The position numbers and the translations under genes are program-made. The notes below the pieces were generated by a model, which worked only from the letters and a program-made list of their open reading frames with translations, was not told where the DNA came from and ran no database searches. Positions 43,563 through 52,614 of a stretch of 64,000 nt of DNA are shown one piece after another. The stretch is taken from positions 1,548,501 through 1,612,500 of the forward strand of contig NZ_CP134494.1 of assembly GCF_031759225.1 (NCBI RefSeq). Reading direction: 5' to 3'. This stretch comes from Mesobacillus jeotgali. GTDB lineage: Bacteria > Bacillota > Bacilli > Bacillales > Cytobacillaceae. Positions within the stretch are counted from its first letter, which is position 1. The number at the start of each line of letters is the position of its first letter.

Positions 43563-44354
43563 ATGGACAAGAGGAAAATCGTCTCAATTGAAGACCGGAT
43601 TCCAAAGTTAAAACATCAAAGGCGCAAGAAAGCCAACCGAAGGCTTATCATACTGCTGGCTATGTTTTTTGTATTGATAGCTGGTGTTATCTATTTTCAA
43701 TCACCGCTTAGCAAGGTGAAGGACATTACTGTTTCAGGAAATGAATCCTATTCAAATGAATATATCATTGAAAAGAGCGGGCTCAGCTTTGACTCAAATG
43801 TGTGGAAAATCAGCAAGGCTGAAATCGAGGATGAACTGGAAAAAATCCAGGAAATCAAACAAGCTGATGTGAACATCAAGCTGCCTAACTCAGTCAACAT
43901 CAAACTTGAAGAGTATAGCAGATTAGCCTACATTTCAAAGGGTAAGAATTTTTATCCGGTCCTTGAAAATGGAAATATCCTAGGTGAGAAGCAGATGGAC
44001 GAAATTCCTGTCAACGCGCCCATCCTAATTGGATTTAAGGAAGGGAAGGTCCTGGATGAGATGCTTGCTTCATTAGAGGAACTTCCTGATGTCGTCATGA
44101 ATTCCATCTCTGAAATCCATTCACAGCCTATAAAGACCGACCAATATCTCATTAAGCTGTATATGAATGATGGTTTCGAGGTAAATGCTACGCTCAGGAC
44201 TTTTTCTGATAAAATGGCACATTACCCATCAATTGTCAGTCAGCTTGACCCTTCCAAGAAGGGCGTGATCGACCTTGAGGTTGGTTCTTATTTTAAAGCA
44301 TATGAAGCAGAGGAAGCTGAGGAAGTTGAAATTGAAAAAGAAAGTGAACAGTAA
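43563..44354 (+). CDS. divIB: DivIB (FtsQ), divisome membrane protein
   Basis: 263 aa, equal to B. subtilis DivIB. A basic cytoplasmic tail (KLKHQRRKKANRR), one transmembrane helix (LIILLAMFFVLIAGVIYF), then a POTRA domain starting KVKDITVSGNESYSNEYIIEKSGL and the FtsQ beta domain. The C-terminus is acidic. It stabilises FtsL and DivIC in the divisome. ATG 43563 follows GAGGGGATTG; an in-frame start at 43533 has no RBS. Its end overlaps the start of ylxW. Confidence 0.93.
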   Translation: MDKRKIVSIEDRIPKLKHQRRKKANRRLIILLAMFFVLIAGVIYFQSPLSKVKDITVSGNESYSNEYIIEKSGLSFDSNVWKISKAEIEDELEKIQEIKQADVNIKLPNSVNIKLEEYSRLAYISKGKNFYPVLENGNILGEKQMDEIPVNAPILIGFKEGKVLDEMLASLEELPDVVMNSISEIHSQPIKTDQYLIKLYMNDGFEVNATLRTFSDKMAHYPSIVSQLDPSKKGVIDLEVGSYFKAYEAEEAEEVEIEKESEQ

Positions 44355-45036
44355 CCGTGTCATTCTTTCGATTGTGTTCCTGGTGCTAGGCTTCATGGTC
44401 GCTTTTTCATTCCGCGTCACGCAAGATGAGAGCGACAAAAGTCAAGGGCTTACGGACAGGCAGTGGGAGAAGCACTTAAGTCTGAGGAACGATTTAATTC
44501 AACAGGAAGAAAAAAATCGGGAGCTTCAGAAAGAGTTGAATGCCAAGCAGGAAAAGGTGAGGGAGATCGAAGCCAGTCTTTCCAAAGAAGCGCAGGTTTT
44601 CTTTAACATGGCTGAAGACGCAGAAAAATACCGTATGTATCTTGGAAAGGTAAAGGTCAGCGGCAAAGGTGTAAAAGTAACTCTTGCAGATGGAGAGTAC
44701 GATCCTGATGAAAAGAATATCAATAATTATCTTGTCCACGAACATCATGTTTTCAAGGTGATCAATGAACTGTACATTTCAGGAGCAGCAGCTATTGCTG
44801 TGAATGGTCAGCGTATCTCACACAATTCTTATATATTGTGTACAGGCCCTGTTATTACTGTTGATGGCTACCAGCATCCTGCCCCCTTTGAAATCACTGC
44901 TATTGGCGACCCCGATGTTCTTTCCTCCGCTCTCAATATTACCGGTGGGGTAAAAGATCAGCTTGTGAATGACCAAATCGTCTTTTCTTTGGAACAAAAG
45001 GAAGACATCAAGATTGATCCGATCTTGGGTAAATGA
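44332..45036 (+). CDS. ylxW: YlxW, DUF881 membrane-anchored protein
   Basis: 234 aa. One N-terminal transmembrane helix (VILSIVFLVLGFMVAFSF), a long coiled coil (residues about 50-90, LRNDLIQQEEKNRELQKELNAKQEKVREIEASL), then the DUF881 domain (GKGVKVTLADGEY, NNYLVHEHHVFKVINELYISGAAAIAVNGQRIS). The function is unknown; it is paired with YlxX next to division genes in bacilli. The open frame reaches 44275 inside divIB, but TGAGG at 44318 places the start at TTG 44332 (9 bases), giving a 23-base overlap with divIB. Confidence 0.82.
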   Translation: MKKKVNSNRVILSIVFLVLGFMVAFSFRVTQDESDKSQGLTDRQWEKHLSLRNDLIQQEEKNRELQKELNAKQEKVREIEASLSKEAQVFFNMAEDAEKYRMYLGKVKVSGKGVKVTLADGEYDPDEKNINNYLVHEHHVFKVINELYISGAAAIAVNGQRISHNSYILCTGPVITVDGYQHPAPFEITAIGDPDVLSSALNITGGVKDQLVNDQIVFSLEQKEDIKIDPILGK

Positions 45037-45158
45037 TGATCATTTTTCATTTCCGAATAGTAGATTGAATGAAAAAGAAAATGCATGATCAGGCCATTTT
45101 ATAAAGGAATAAACAGTGTAGAATCTGCACTGGTTTTTTAGAAAGCAAGGTGAAGACA

Positions 45159-45893
45159 ATGGGCCGACCTAGAAATCTCAGCTTTAGCATTATCGCTGCA
45201 ATTATTGGTTTAATGGTCGCCATACAGTTTCAAACCGTGAAGGAACCGGAAGTCAGGGATACACGTGACACTTGGCAGCTTCGGGAAGATTTAATGAAGG
45301 AGAAGGAATTACAGTCCAAGCTGCTTCTCGAAATCAGGTCGAATGAAGAGAAAATTGCTAAGTATGAAACTGAGAGGCAGCAAAGCAAGGAAGAAGTGCT
45401 TCGTGATACACTCGCTGAACTTAAGGAAGAAGCAGGACTCACAGAGGTGAAAGGGCCAGGAATCACCCTCTCGATTGAACCTGCTTTCAGCCTTATTGTT
45501 GAAGGTGACAATCCGCCTTCCGTTTCACCGGACATGCTCAAAAGGCTATTGAATGAATTGAACCTTTACGGTGCCAAGCATGTATCCGTAGATGGCGAAA
45601 GGGTTATTAACACAACGGTCATCAGGGATATAAACAGGGTGACTAAAATCAATGGCCATTCCTTGAATCGATTTCCGATAGAGGTTAAAGTGATCACGGA
45701 AAATGGCGACGCAGCCGAAAAGCTTTACAATCGCATGAAGGTTTCCACGGTTGCTGAGGATTTCTTCATTGATAACCTGGAAGTCAAGGTTAACAGGCCT
45801 GTTGGCGATCTGATTGTGCCCGGATACCAGGATACAATCAGGATCAGATACATGGAATCCGCTAAAACAGAAAAAGGGGGAGGCAACGGATAA
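45159..45893 (+). CDS. ylxX: YlxX, DUF881 membrane-anchored protein
   Basis: 244 aa. Same architecture as ylxW: an N-terminal helix (FSIIAAIIGLMVAIQF), a coiled coil (LREDLMKEKELQSKLLLEIRSNEEKIAKYETERQQSKEE) and a DUF881 domain (GLTEVKGPGITLSIEPAF, LLNELNLYGAKHVSVDGERVINTTVI). It is a paralogue of YlxW. ATG 45159 follows AAGGTG; a GTG at 45150 would include that site. The stop overlaps the sbp start by one base (TAATG). Confidence 0.85.
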   Translation: MGRPRNLSFSIIAAIIGLMVAIQFQTVKEPEVRDTRDTWQLREDLMKEKELQSKLLLEIRSNEEKIAKYETERQQSKEEVLRDTLAELKEEAGLTEVKGPGITLSIEPAFSLIVEGDNPPSVSPDMLKRLLNELNLYGAKHVSVDGERVINTTVIRDINRVTKINGHSLNRFPIEVKVITENGDAAEKLYNRMKVSTVAEDFFIDNLEVKVNRPVGDLIVPGYQDTIRIRYMESAKTEKGGGNG

Positions 45894-46243
45894 TGTGGCT
45901 TCCAATCATGGGTTTGGTCATCGGTGTCATCATTGGACTGTTGACCGACATCCGAATTCCGGAAGAATATTCCAACTATTTATCAATCGCAATCCTTGCC
46001 GCCCTCGATACTTTGTTTGGCGGGATCCGCGCCCAGCTGCAAAATATATATGATGAAAAAGTTTTCGTATCTGGTTTCTTTTTTAATATAGTATTGGCAG
46101 CAAGTTTAGCTTTTCTAGGTGTCCATCTTGGTGTAGACTTGTACTTAGCAGCAGTTTTTGCCTTTGGGGTAAGGCTGTTCCAGAACATAGCCGTCATCAG
46201 GAGAATAATATTGACAAAATGGTCAACTACCAGTGAAAAGTAG
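45893..46243 (+). CDS. sbp: Small basic protein Sbp (DUF1290)
   Basis: 116 aa, three to four transmembrane helices: MWLPIMGLVIGVIIGLLTDIRIP, the IAILAALDTLFGGIRAQLQNIYDEKVFVSGFFFNIVLAASLAFLGVHLGVDLYLAA block, and a basic tail. DUF1290 proteins lie directly upstream of ftsA in bacilli; the function is unknown. One-base overlap with ylxX indicates translational coupling. Confidence 0.88.
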   Translation: MWLPIMGLVIGVIIGLLTDIRIPEEYSNYLSIAILAALDTLFGGIRAQLQNIYDEKVFVSGFFFNIVLAASLAFLGVHLGVDLYLAAVFAFGVRLFQNIAVIRRIILTKWSTTSEK

Positions 46244-46378
46244 AAAAAAAAATGATATTTTAAAAGGGAAATATTTAATTGTGACGAATAAAGTAATGTA
46301 ATTAAAAATGAAACGCAATTAAATGGTGCAAGGAATTGTTGTTCAAACACTAGGAATTTTTAAAGGAGGTGCCACAGA

Positions 46379-47662
46379 ATGAACAGCAATGATATATTTG
46401 TCAGTCTTGACATCGGTACATCCAGTGTGAAAGTAATCATTGGGGAAATGGTCAATGACACTTTAAATATAATTGGTGTTGGCAATGTGAAGTCTGAAGG
46501 GTTAAGGAAAGGCTCCATTGTTGATATAGATGAAACCGTTCATTCTATTAAAAGGGCAGTCGAACAAGCTGAAAGAATGATAGGTTTAAAGATTAACCAG
46601 GTGATTGTAGGTGTAACCGGCAATCATGTTTCCTTATTGCCATGCCATGGCGTGGTCGCAGTTTCCAGCGACAATCGCGAGATCACAAATGAGGACGTAG
46701 CGAGAGTCATTGATGCTGCACAGGTGGTATCGATTCCCCCTGAGCGAGAGATAATAGACGTGATTCCAAAGCAATTTATCGTGGACGGTCTTGATGAGAT
46801 CAATGATCCAAGAGGCATGATTGGCGTTAGGCTTGAAATGGAAGGTACGATCATTACCGGATCAAAGACAATCTTACATAATACTCTTCGTTGTGTTGAG
46901 CGCGCTGGACTTGAAATTGTGGATATCGGCCTGCAGCCGCTTGCTGCAGGAGCATTCGCTCTTTCAAAGGATGAAAAGAATATGGGTGTCGCAATGATTG
47001 ATATCGGCGGTGGTTCGTCCACAGTCGCCGTCTTCGAAAATGGACACTTAAGAGGTACATCTGTCATTCCGGTCGGAGGGGACCATATCACTAAAGACTT
47101 ATCGATTGGTCTGCGTACAACAACAGAAGAAGCGGATAAATTGAAATTGAAGCATGGACATGCCTTTTATGACCATGCATCAGAAGATGAATTATTCGAG
47201 GTTTCAATCATAGGCAGTGACCAGCAGCAGCAGTTCAATCAGCTGGAAGTTGCCGATATCATCGAGGCAAGGATGGAGGAAATCTTTTCCCTTGTCCAGG
47301 ATGAGTTGAAACACATGAACATAAGGGACTTGCCAGGCGGTTTTGTCCTAACAGGTGGAACAGCAAATATGCAAGGAGTTTTGGAGCTTGCACAGGATAT
47401 TTTCCAAAGTCGGGTAAGAATTGCGATTCCGGATTATATTGGTGTGAGAGAACCCCAATACACGACAGCGGTCGGATTAATCCAATTTGCATATAAGAAC
47501 GCGAAATTAAAAGGAAAGAAAATGGAAGAAGCTTTTAGTGAAATCGAACCGAAAGAAAAGAGAGTTCAAAAACAGCCGCATCCAAAATCGAAGCCTGAGA
47601 AACAGCCTGAAGAAAAAGTCACCTCAAGAATGAAGAAATTTCTTGGCTACTTTTTTGAATAA
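46379..47662 (+). CDS. ftsA: FtsA, actin-like Z-ring membrane tether
   Basis: 427 aa. Actin-fold ATPase: phosphate-1 loop FVSLDIGTSSVKVIIGE, the SHS2 (1C) domain about residues 85-165, phosphate-2 MIDIGGGSSTVAVF, and adenosine motif FVLTGGTANMQGVLEL. The C-terminal amphipathic helix that binds the membrane is KVTSRMKKFLGYFFE. It anchors FtsZ at the membrane. RBS AAGGAGGTG precedes the ATG. ftsZ follows 40 bases on. Confidence 0.96.
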   Translation: MNSNDIFVSLDIGTSSVKVIIGEMVNDTLNIIGVGNVKSEGLRKGSIVDIDETVHSIKRAVEQAERMIGLKINQVIVGVTGNHVSLLPCHGVVAVSSDNREITNEDVARVIDAAQVVSIPPEREIIDVIPKQFIVDGLDEINDPRGMIGVRLEMEGTIITGSKTILHNTLRCVERAGLEIVDIGLQPLAAGAFALSKDEKNMGVAMIDIGGGSSTVAVFENGHLRGTSVIPVGGDHITKDLSIGLRTTTEEADKLKLKHGHAFYDHASEDELFEVSIIGSDQQQQFNQLEVADIIEARMEEIFSLVQDELKHMNIRDLPGGFVLTGGTANMQGVLELAQDIFQSRVRIAIPDYIGVREPQYTTAVGLIQFAYKNAKLKGKKMEEAFSEIEPKEKRVQKQPHPKSKPEKQPEEKVTSRMKKFLGYFFE

Positions 47663-47702
47663 TCAGAGCTAACAGGAAGTCGGCGAATTAGGAGGATTTG
47701 TC

Positions 47703-48845
47703 ATGTTGGAATTTGATACGAATTTAGATTCACTTGCAACTATAAAAGTTATCGGTGTTGGCGGCGGCGGAAATAATGCGGTTAACCGAATGATCGAGCA
47801 CGGCGTACAAGGCGTTGAATTCATCGCGGTCAATACAGACGCACAGGCGCTTAACCTGTCCAAAGCTGAAATCAGAATGCAAATCGGCGCAAAATTAACG
47901 CGCGGACTTGGTGCAGGTGCTAATCCGGAGGTAGGAAAAAAAGCTGCCGAGGAAAGCAAAGAACAAATTGAAGAAGTGCTGAAAGGCGCAGATATGGTCT
48001 TCGTTACGGCTGGTATGGGTGGAGGCACAGGTACTGGAGCAGCTCCTGTCATCGCTCAAATCGCGAAAGACCTTGGAGCATTGACCGTAGGTGTTGTAAC
48101 CCGTCCATTTACATTTGAGGGACGCAAGCGTGCTGGACAAGCTGGCGGTGGAATAGGTGCAATGAAGGAAGCGGTAGACACACTGATCGTCATTCCAAAC
48201 GACCGCTTGCTTGAGATTGTCGACAAAAGTACACCTATGCTTGAAGCATTCCGTGAAGCGGATAATGTTCTTCGCCAGGGTGTCCAGGGTATTTCTGACT
48301 TGATTGCAACACCTGGTTTGATCAACCTTGACTTTGCTGACGTAAAAACAATCATGTCCAATAAGGGTTCAGCTTTGATGGGTATCGGTGTGGCTTCGGG
48401 TGAAAACCGTGCAACTGAAGCAGCAAAGAAAGCCATCTCATCTCCATTGCTTGAAACATCTCTTGACGGAGCGCAGGGTGTCTTGATGAACATCACAGGC
48501 GGAACGAATTTGAGCCTTTATGAGGTCCAGGAAGCTGCTGATATTGTCGCTTCTGCATCAGATCAGGATGTGAACATGATCTTCGGTTCTGTCATCAATG
48601 AAAATCTGAAAGACGAAATCATTGTTACTGTCATCGCGACAGGCTTCAATGAGGAAGTCATCCAGCCAAAGCCAACAAGACCTGGTTTCGGCGGACAGCA
48701 AAAACCAGGTATGGGTGCAATCAAGCGCGAACAGCCAAAACGTGAAGAGATCCAGCAGGAAGCTCCAAGAAGCAATCAGCCACCACAAGGTGAGGATGCT
48801 CTTGATATTCCTACATTCCTTCGCAACCGCAACAGAAGACGCTAA
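47703..48845 (+). CDS. ftsZ: FtsZ, tubulin-like division GTPase
   Basis: 380 aa. GTPase that forms the Z ring. N-terminal [18 protein letters not shown], the tubulin signature [10 protein letters not shown], synergy-loop DFADVKTIM, a Gln/Pro-rich linker from about residue 318, and the C-terminal conserved peptide [16 protein letters not shown], which binds FtsA and SepF. RBS TTAGGAGGA precedes the ATG. A strong terminator follows; bpr, next in B. subtilis, is absent. Confidence 0.98.
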   Translation: MLEFDTNLDSLATIKVIGVGGGGNNAVNRMIEHGVQGVEFIAVNTDAQALNLSKAEIRMQIGAKLTRGLGAGANPEVGKKAAEESKEQIEEVLKGADMVFVTAGMGGGTGTGAAPVIAQIAKDLGALTVGVVTRPFTFEGRKRAGQAGGGIGAMKEAVDTLIVIPNDRLLEIVDKSTPMLEAFREADNVLRQGVQGISDLIATPGLINLDFADVKTIMSNKGSALMGIGVASGENRATEAAKKAISSPLLETSLDGAQGVLMNITGGTNLSLYEVQEAADIVASASDQDVNMIFGSVINENLKDEIIVTVIATGFNEEVIQPKPTRPGFGGQQKPGMGAIKREQPKREEIQQEAPRSNQPPQGEDALDIPTFLRNRNRRR

Positions 48846-48857
48846 TTTTTACTGTAT

Positions 48858-48890
48858 AAGGGCATAGCCGAAACGGCTATGCCCTTTTTA
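48858..48890 (+). terminator. Terminator of ftsAZ
   Basis: AAGGGCATAGCCG and CGGCTATGCCCTT form a perfect stem around AAA, then a T run. Confidence 0.9.
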
Positions 48891-49050
48891 TGTTTTCCAT
48901 AAAACTACTAAACAAATTCTTTGTGGCTGTCTGAGAAAAACAATAGCATCCTATTAAAACCGGCCCCATTTTAATCTTTGGAAGAAAAAACTGAAAATTG
49001 ACAAAATCCGAAGGTAAAAGTGAAAATCTCTGTTGTTTTGTTGCCAGAAT

Positions 49051-49083
49051 GTGACACACTTCATAGGCCAATGACGATATACT
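49051..49083 (+). promoter_or_regulatory. Candidate spoIIG promoter with long spacer
   Basis: GTGACA and TATACT are 21 bases apart in the 560-base gap before spoIIGA. The B. subtilis spoIIG promoter is known for an unusual 22-base spacer and for Spo0A activation. No convincing Spo0A box (TGTCGAA) is seen nearby, so this stays weak. Confidence 0.3.
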
Positions 49084-49320
49084 TTTCCGTAACGGAATGA
49101 TAGAGCAAGAGCAAACCGTTAGAAAGTGCTTGTGCGGTGATTGCTTGGCGCCAGTTTATTTTAGGATACCATCAGCAGTTTAAAAGGGTCAGCGCTTGAA
49201 AAATCGAATGTTTGAACCCTTTGTAGTAAACGGAATACTGGGAATCTCGCTCAGCGCACCGGGGCAGGAAATTCTGTACCTGTATAAGCGTACAGAGTTT
49301 ATACACTTAGATTAGTGTCT

Positions 49321-49438
49321 AGCTCCAGCGCCTAGGCCCTCGAGACGTTTCGGTCCGCCCAATGAAGTCAAAGAACGACTTCACTGGTCGGCCCTACAAC
49401 GCTTGTCGGGGCTGACCAAGGCGCTTACGCTTTTCTTA
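49321..49438 (+). repeat. 118-bp dispersed repeat, copy 1
   Basis: About 90% identical (some 11 mismatches by eye) to the copy at 54933-55050, same length and orientation. It folds as nested inverted repeats: outer AGCGCCT with AGGCGCT, then CGGGGC near the right end facing GGCCCT near the left, and inner TGAAGTC with GACTTCA. It ends one base before the Shine-Dalgarno GGAGG of spoIIGA. Confidence 0.9.
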
Positions 49439-49450
49439 GGAGGATGAGAG

Positions 49451-50389
49451 GTGAAGGTCTATCTGGATGTCATCTGGGCTTTGAATCTATTATTTGATGC
49501 ATTCCTTCTGTACCTGACTGCCATTATCCTGAAAAGGCAGGTTAAGATTTGGAGATTGGCTTTGGGAGGGGCAATTGGTTCATTGCTCATTATATTAACG
49601 ATTACTCCTTTACATGCTGCTGCGGGTCACCCGGCAGGGAAGCTGTTCTTTTCGATCATGATGGTCCTGGCAGCCTTTGGATATAAAAGATTCCGTTTCT
49701 TCATTAAGTCACTCATGACCTTTTATGTAACGACTTTTCTGATGGGAGGAACTTTAACAGGAGTGCATTACTTTATCCAGTTTGATATGGACCTGGCATC
49801 GAATGTTGCCATGAATCATATTAAAGGGTTTGGCGATCCAATCAGCTGGCTGTTTGTATTGCTTGGATTCCCGCTCGCCTGGCATTTTTCGAAGAGGAAT
49901 ATTGAACAATTCGAAATGACCAAGATTCAATATGAATCACTGGCAGATGTGGAGGTGAGGTTCATGGAGATTGATTTCAGCGTAAAAGGATTAATCGACA
50001 GTGGCAACCAGCTTTATGATCCTATTTCCAAAATGCCGGTCATGATTTTATCCATTGCAAATTGTTTGGATCATATGCCAAGTGAAATCAGAAGGATTGC
50101 GGAAAACCCTGACAGCGTTTTAACAGGAGATGGGAATTTTTCGCCTAAACTGGAAAATCGAATGAGAATCATACCATGCAAGGTAGTCGGACAAGAACAT
50201 CAATTAATCATTGCCTTTCAGCCTGACAGCATTAAGATCGCCACTAACGAAGGTACTTTTATTGCTGAGAAAGGATTGATATCCTTTACGACACAAGAAT
50301 TATCGGCTGATGGCAGTTTCCACTGCATTATTCACCCTAAAATGCTGGCGGGAATGGCAAAGACAGAGCAGGGCGTGAAGGTAAGTTAA
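49451..50389 (+). CDS. spoIIGA: SpoIIGA, pro-sigma-E processing protease
   Basis: 312 aa. An N-terminal membrane domain with five hydrophobic helices ([25 protein letters not shown] and others) and a C-terminal aspartic-protease-like domain whose catalytic Asp is in [12 protein letters not shown]. It cleaves the pro-sequence of sigma-E after a signal from the forespore protein SpoIIR. The GTG start follows AGGAGGATG. Next gene is its substrate sigE, 44 bases on. Confidence 0.95.
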   Translation: MKVYLDVIWALNLLFDAFLLYLTAIILKRQVKIWRLALGGAIGSLLIILTITPLHAAAGHPAGKLFFSIMMVLAAFGYKRFRFFIKSLMTFYVTTFLMGGTLTGVHYFIQFDMDLASNVAMNHIKGFGDPISWLFVLLGFPLAWHFSKRNIEQFEMTKIQYESLADVEVRFMEIDFSVKGLIDSGNQLYDPISKMPVMILSIANCLDHMPSEIRRIAENPDSVLTGDGNFSPKLENRMRIIPCKVVGQEHQLIIAFQPDSIKIATNEGTFIAEKGLISFTTQELSADGSFHCIIHPKMLAGMAKTEQGVKVS

Positions 50390-50433
50390 TATTACTATAC
50401 TCAGAAATACATAATTTAGAAGGAGGACAATCA

Positions 50434-51153
50434 ATGAAAAATTTGCGGCTTCGGTTATCCTATTACTGGTATAAATTATTAATGAAACTAGGCTTGAAAA
50501 CAGATGAAATATATTATATCGGCGGTAGCGAAGCGTTGCCACCTCCTTTAACGAAAGAAGAAGAAGAAGTGCTGTTGAACAAACTTCCAAATGGGGATAA
50601 GGCAGCGAGATCGATCCTGATTGAAAGGAACTTGCGGCTTGTTGTCTACATCGCACGCAAATTCGAAAACACAGGTATCAATATTGAAGACTTAATCAGT
50701 ATTGGTACCATCGGATTGATTAAAGCGGTGAATACTTTTAACCCTGAGAAGAAAATCAAGCTGGCAACCTATGCATCCAGATGTATTGAAAATGAGATCC
50801 TCATGTATCTGCGCAGGAATAATAAACTTCGCTCTGAAGTATCCTTTGATGAGCCGCTGAATATTGATTGGGATGGAAATGAACTGCTTTTGTCTGATGT
50901 TCTTGGTACAGATGTTGATATTATCACTAAAGACCTCGAATCGAATGTTGACAAAAAATTGCTGGTCAAAGCGCTGCAACAGCTTTCTGACCGAGAAAAG
51001 CAGATCATGGAACTGCGTTTCGGGCTGGGCAGCGGTGAGGAGAAGACACAGAAGGATGTCGCGGATATGCTGGGTATTTCACAGTCCTACATTTCACGTC
51101 TCGAAAAAAGAATCATTAAACGTTTGCGTAAAGAATTCAATAAAATGGTATAG
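50434..51153 (+). CDS. sigE: Sigma-E precursor, mother-cell sigma factor
   Basis: 239 aa. The first 27 or so residues ([20 protein letters not shown]...) are the pro-sequence that is removed near [15 protein letters not shown]. Region 2 is complete ([57 protein letters not shown]), and region 4 ends with [29 protein letters not shown]. It directs early mother-cell transcription. RBS AGAAGGAGGA precedes the ATG. Confidence 0.97.
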   Translation: MKNLRLRLSYYWYKLLMKLGLKTDEIYYIGGSEALPPPLTKEEEEVLLNKLPNGDKAARSILIERNLRLVVYIARKFENTGINIEDLISIGTIGLIKAVNTFNPEKKIKLATYASRCIENEILMYLRRNNKLRSEVSFDEPLNIDWDGNELLLSDVLGTDVDIITKDLESNVDKKLLVKALQQLSDREKQIMELRFGLGSGEEKTQKDVADMLGISQSYISRLEKRIIKRLRKEFNKMV

Positions 51154-51190
51154 CAGAAAAATTTTCAATAAAAATATTTTTATCGTTGAT

Positions 51191-51214
51191 AACCGTGATA
51201 AATCAGCGGTTTTA
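51191..51214 (+). terminator. Possible terminator between sigE and sigG
   Basis: AACCG-TGAT and ATCA-(g)-CGGTT pair around AA, followed by a few T residues. Confidence 0.4.
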
Positions 51215-51259
51215 CTGGGGGATTCTTTCTGAAACCTGTCCAGGCTTCAGGTAAATAGT

Positions 51260-51288
51260 GCATATTTTTCCTTCTTGCGGAGATACTG
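51260..51288 (+). promoter_or_regulatory. Sigma-F/sigma-G type promoter of sigG
   Basis: GCATA (-35), 14 bases, then GGAGATACTG, which fits GGNNANANTR at every specified base. B. subtilis sigG is transcribed by sigma-F and then by its own product; this site agrees. Confidence 0.82.
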
Positions 51289-51323
51289 ATTTTTGACAGC
51301 AGCTCCTGTGAGGAGGGAAAAGA

Positions 51324-52103
51324 TTGACACGAAACAAAGTTGAAATTTGCGGTGTTGATACATCAAAGCTTCCCGTTCTAAAAAACGAGGAAATGAGAAA
51401 ACTTTTCAGAGAAATGCAAAGTGGTGACATTACAGCAAGAGAGAAGCTTGTGAATGGCAACCTAAGGCTTGTTTTAAGTGTGATCCAGCGTTTTAACAAC
51501 CGGGGCGAGTTTGTTGACGACCTTTTTCAGGTCGGATGTATTGGCCTTATGAAGTCCATTGATAATTTCGATCTCGGACAGAATGTTAAGTTTTCAACCT
51601 ATGCTGTCCCAATGATCATTGGTGAAATCAGAAGGTATTTAAGAGATAATAATCCAATTAGAGTCTCCCGATCGTTAAGGGATATAGCCTACAAGGCCCT
51701 GCAAGTCCGAGAGAAGCTTATGAGTGAGGCGTCCAGGGAACCGACTGCAGAAGAAATTGCAAAGGTGCTTGAAGTGCCGCACGAAGAAATTGTCTTCGCC
51801 CTTGATGCCATCCAGGATCCAGTTTCCTTGTTCGAGCCGATTTATAATGACGGCGGTGATCCTATCTATGTGATGGACCAGCTAAGTGATGAAAGGAATA
51901 AGGATAGTAACTGGATAGAGGAGATCGCCCTGAAAGAAGGGATGAGACGCCTGAATGAGCGTGAAAAATTGATCTTAAGGAAGAGATTCTTCCAGGGTAA
52001 AACGCAAATGGAGGTCGCTGATGAGATTGGCATCTCACAAGCCCAGGTGTCCCGACTCGAAAAAGCGGCGATCAAGCAAATGAATAAGAATATTCAAAGT
52101 TAA
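51324..52103 (+). CDS. sigG: Sigma-G, late forespore sigma factor
   Basis: 259 aa. Starts TRNKVEICGVDTSKLPVLKNEEMRKLFREMQSGD, specific to SigG. Region 2 (GNLRLVLSVIQRFNNRGEFVDDLFQVGCIGLMKSIDNFD) and region 4 (KTQMEVADEIGISQAQVSRLEKAAIKQM) are complete. It controls late forespore genes such as sasp and spoVA. The start is TTG at 51324, 6-7 bases after AGGAGGG. Own forespore promoter upstream and terminator downstream. ylmA, next in B. subtilis, is absent. Confidence 0.97.
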   Translation: MTRNKVEICGVDTSKLPVLKNEEMRKLFREMQSGDITAREKLVNGNLRLVLSVIQRFNNRGEFVDDLFQVGCIGLMKSIDNFDLGQNVKFSTYAVPMIIGEIRRYLRDNNPIRVSRSLRDIAYKALQVREKLMSEASREPTAEEIAKVLEVPHEEIVFALDAIQDPVSLFEPIYNDGGDPIYVMDQLSDERNKDSNWIEEIALKEGMRRLNEREKLILRKRFFQGKTQMEVADEIGISQAQVSRLEKAAIKQMNKNIQS

Positions 52104-52127
52104 GCTGCCTATTTGGGCAGCTTTTTC
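52102..52127 (+). terminator. Terminator of sigG
   Basis: AAGCTGCC and GGCAGCTTTTT pair around ATTTG-like loop bases, followed by T residues. Confidence 0.85.
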
Positions 52128-52272
52128 ATTTCTACTGCCACAGAGAGGATATAGTCCACAACATGGCACTTTCTTGAACAGCAGGATTGACTGAAGAAAT
52201 CATACATCTGTATCCCCATCATATAATTTATAAGGGCTAACACCTACCAAAGTGAAATCCGGAGGGATCTGT

Positions 52273-52545
52273 ATGGTTAAGGTAACAGAATTTCAAGTTA
52301 AAGATGTCGTGAATGTTTCGGATGGCAAGAGGCTTGGCAATATAGAGGATTTTGAGATAAATTTGAATACCGGTAAAATTGAAGCAGTTGTCATTGGAAG
52401 TTCCGGTAAGGTGCTTGGATTCTTCGGAAAGGAAGAAGAGGTTGTCATTCCCTGGAGGAATATCCTGAAAATAGGCGAGGACGTCATCTTGGTCCGATAT
52501 AAAGACAGCGGGGAGTATCTGCAGCATAATGAAAGTGATGAGTAA
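52273..52545 (+). CDS. ylmC: YlmC/YmxH-type PRC-barrel protein
   Basis: 90 aa, a single PRC-barrel: FQVKDVVNVSDGKRLGNIEDFEINLNTGKIEAVVI, then EEEVVIPWRNILKIGEDVILVRY. Proteins of this kind (YlmC, YmxH) are small and sporulation-linked in bacilli, with unknown partner. ATG 52273 follows CCGGAGGGATC; an in-frame start at 52252 would include that site. It begins the ylmC-D-E-sepF stretch. Confidence 0.85.
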   Translation: MVKVTEFQVKDVVNVSDGKRLGNIEDFEINLNTGKIEAVVIGSSGKVLGFFGKEEEVVIPWRNILKIGEDVILVRYKDSGEYLQHNESDE

Positions 52546-52614
52546 GGCCGTCAAACTGTTGTACTGCGGCTTGTATGTGATAAACTAGACAAAAAACATG
52601 TGAGGTAAAAAGCC

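Noticed and set aside
48900..49450. Spo0A boxes before spoIIGA
   Set aside because: No TGTCGAA or TTCGACA with at most one mismatch was found in a sensible place.
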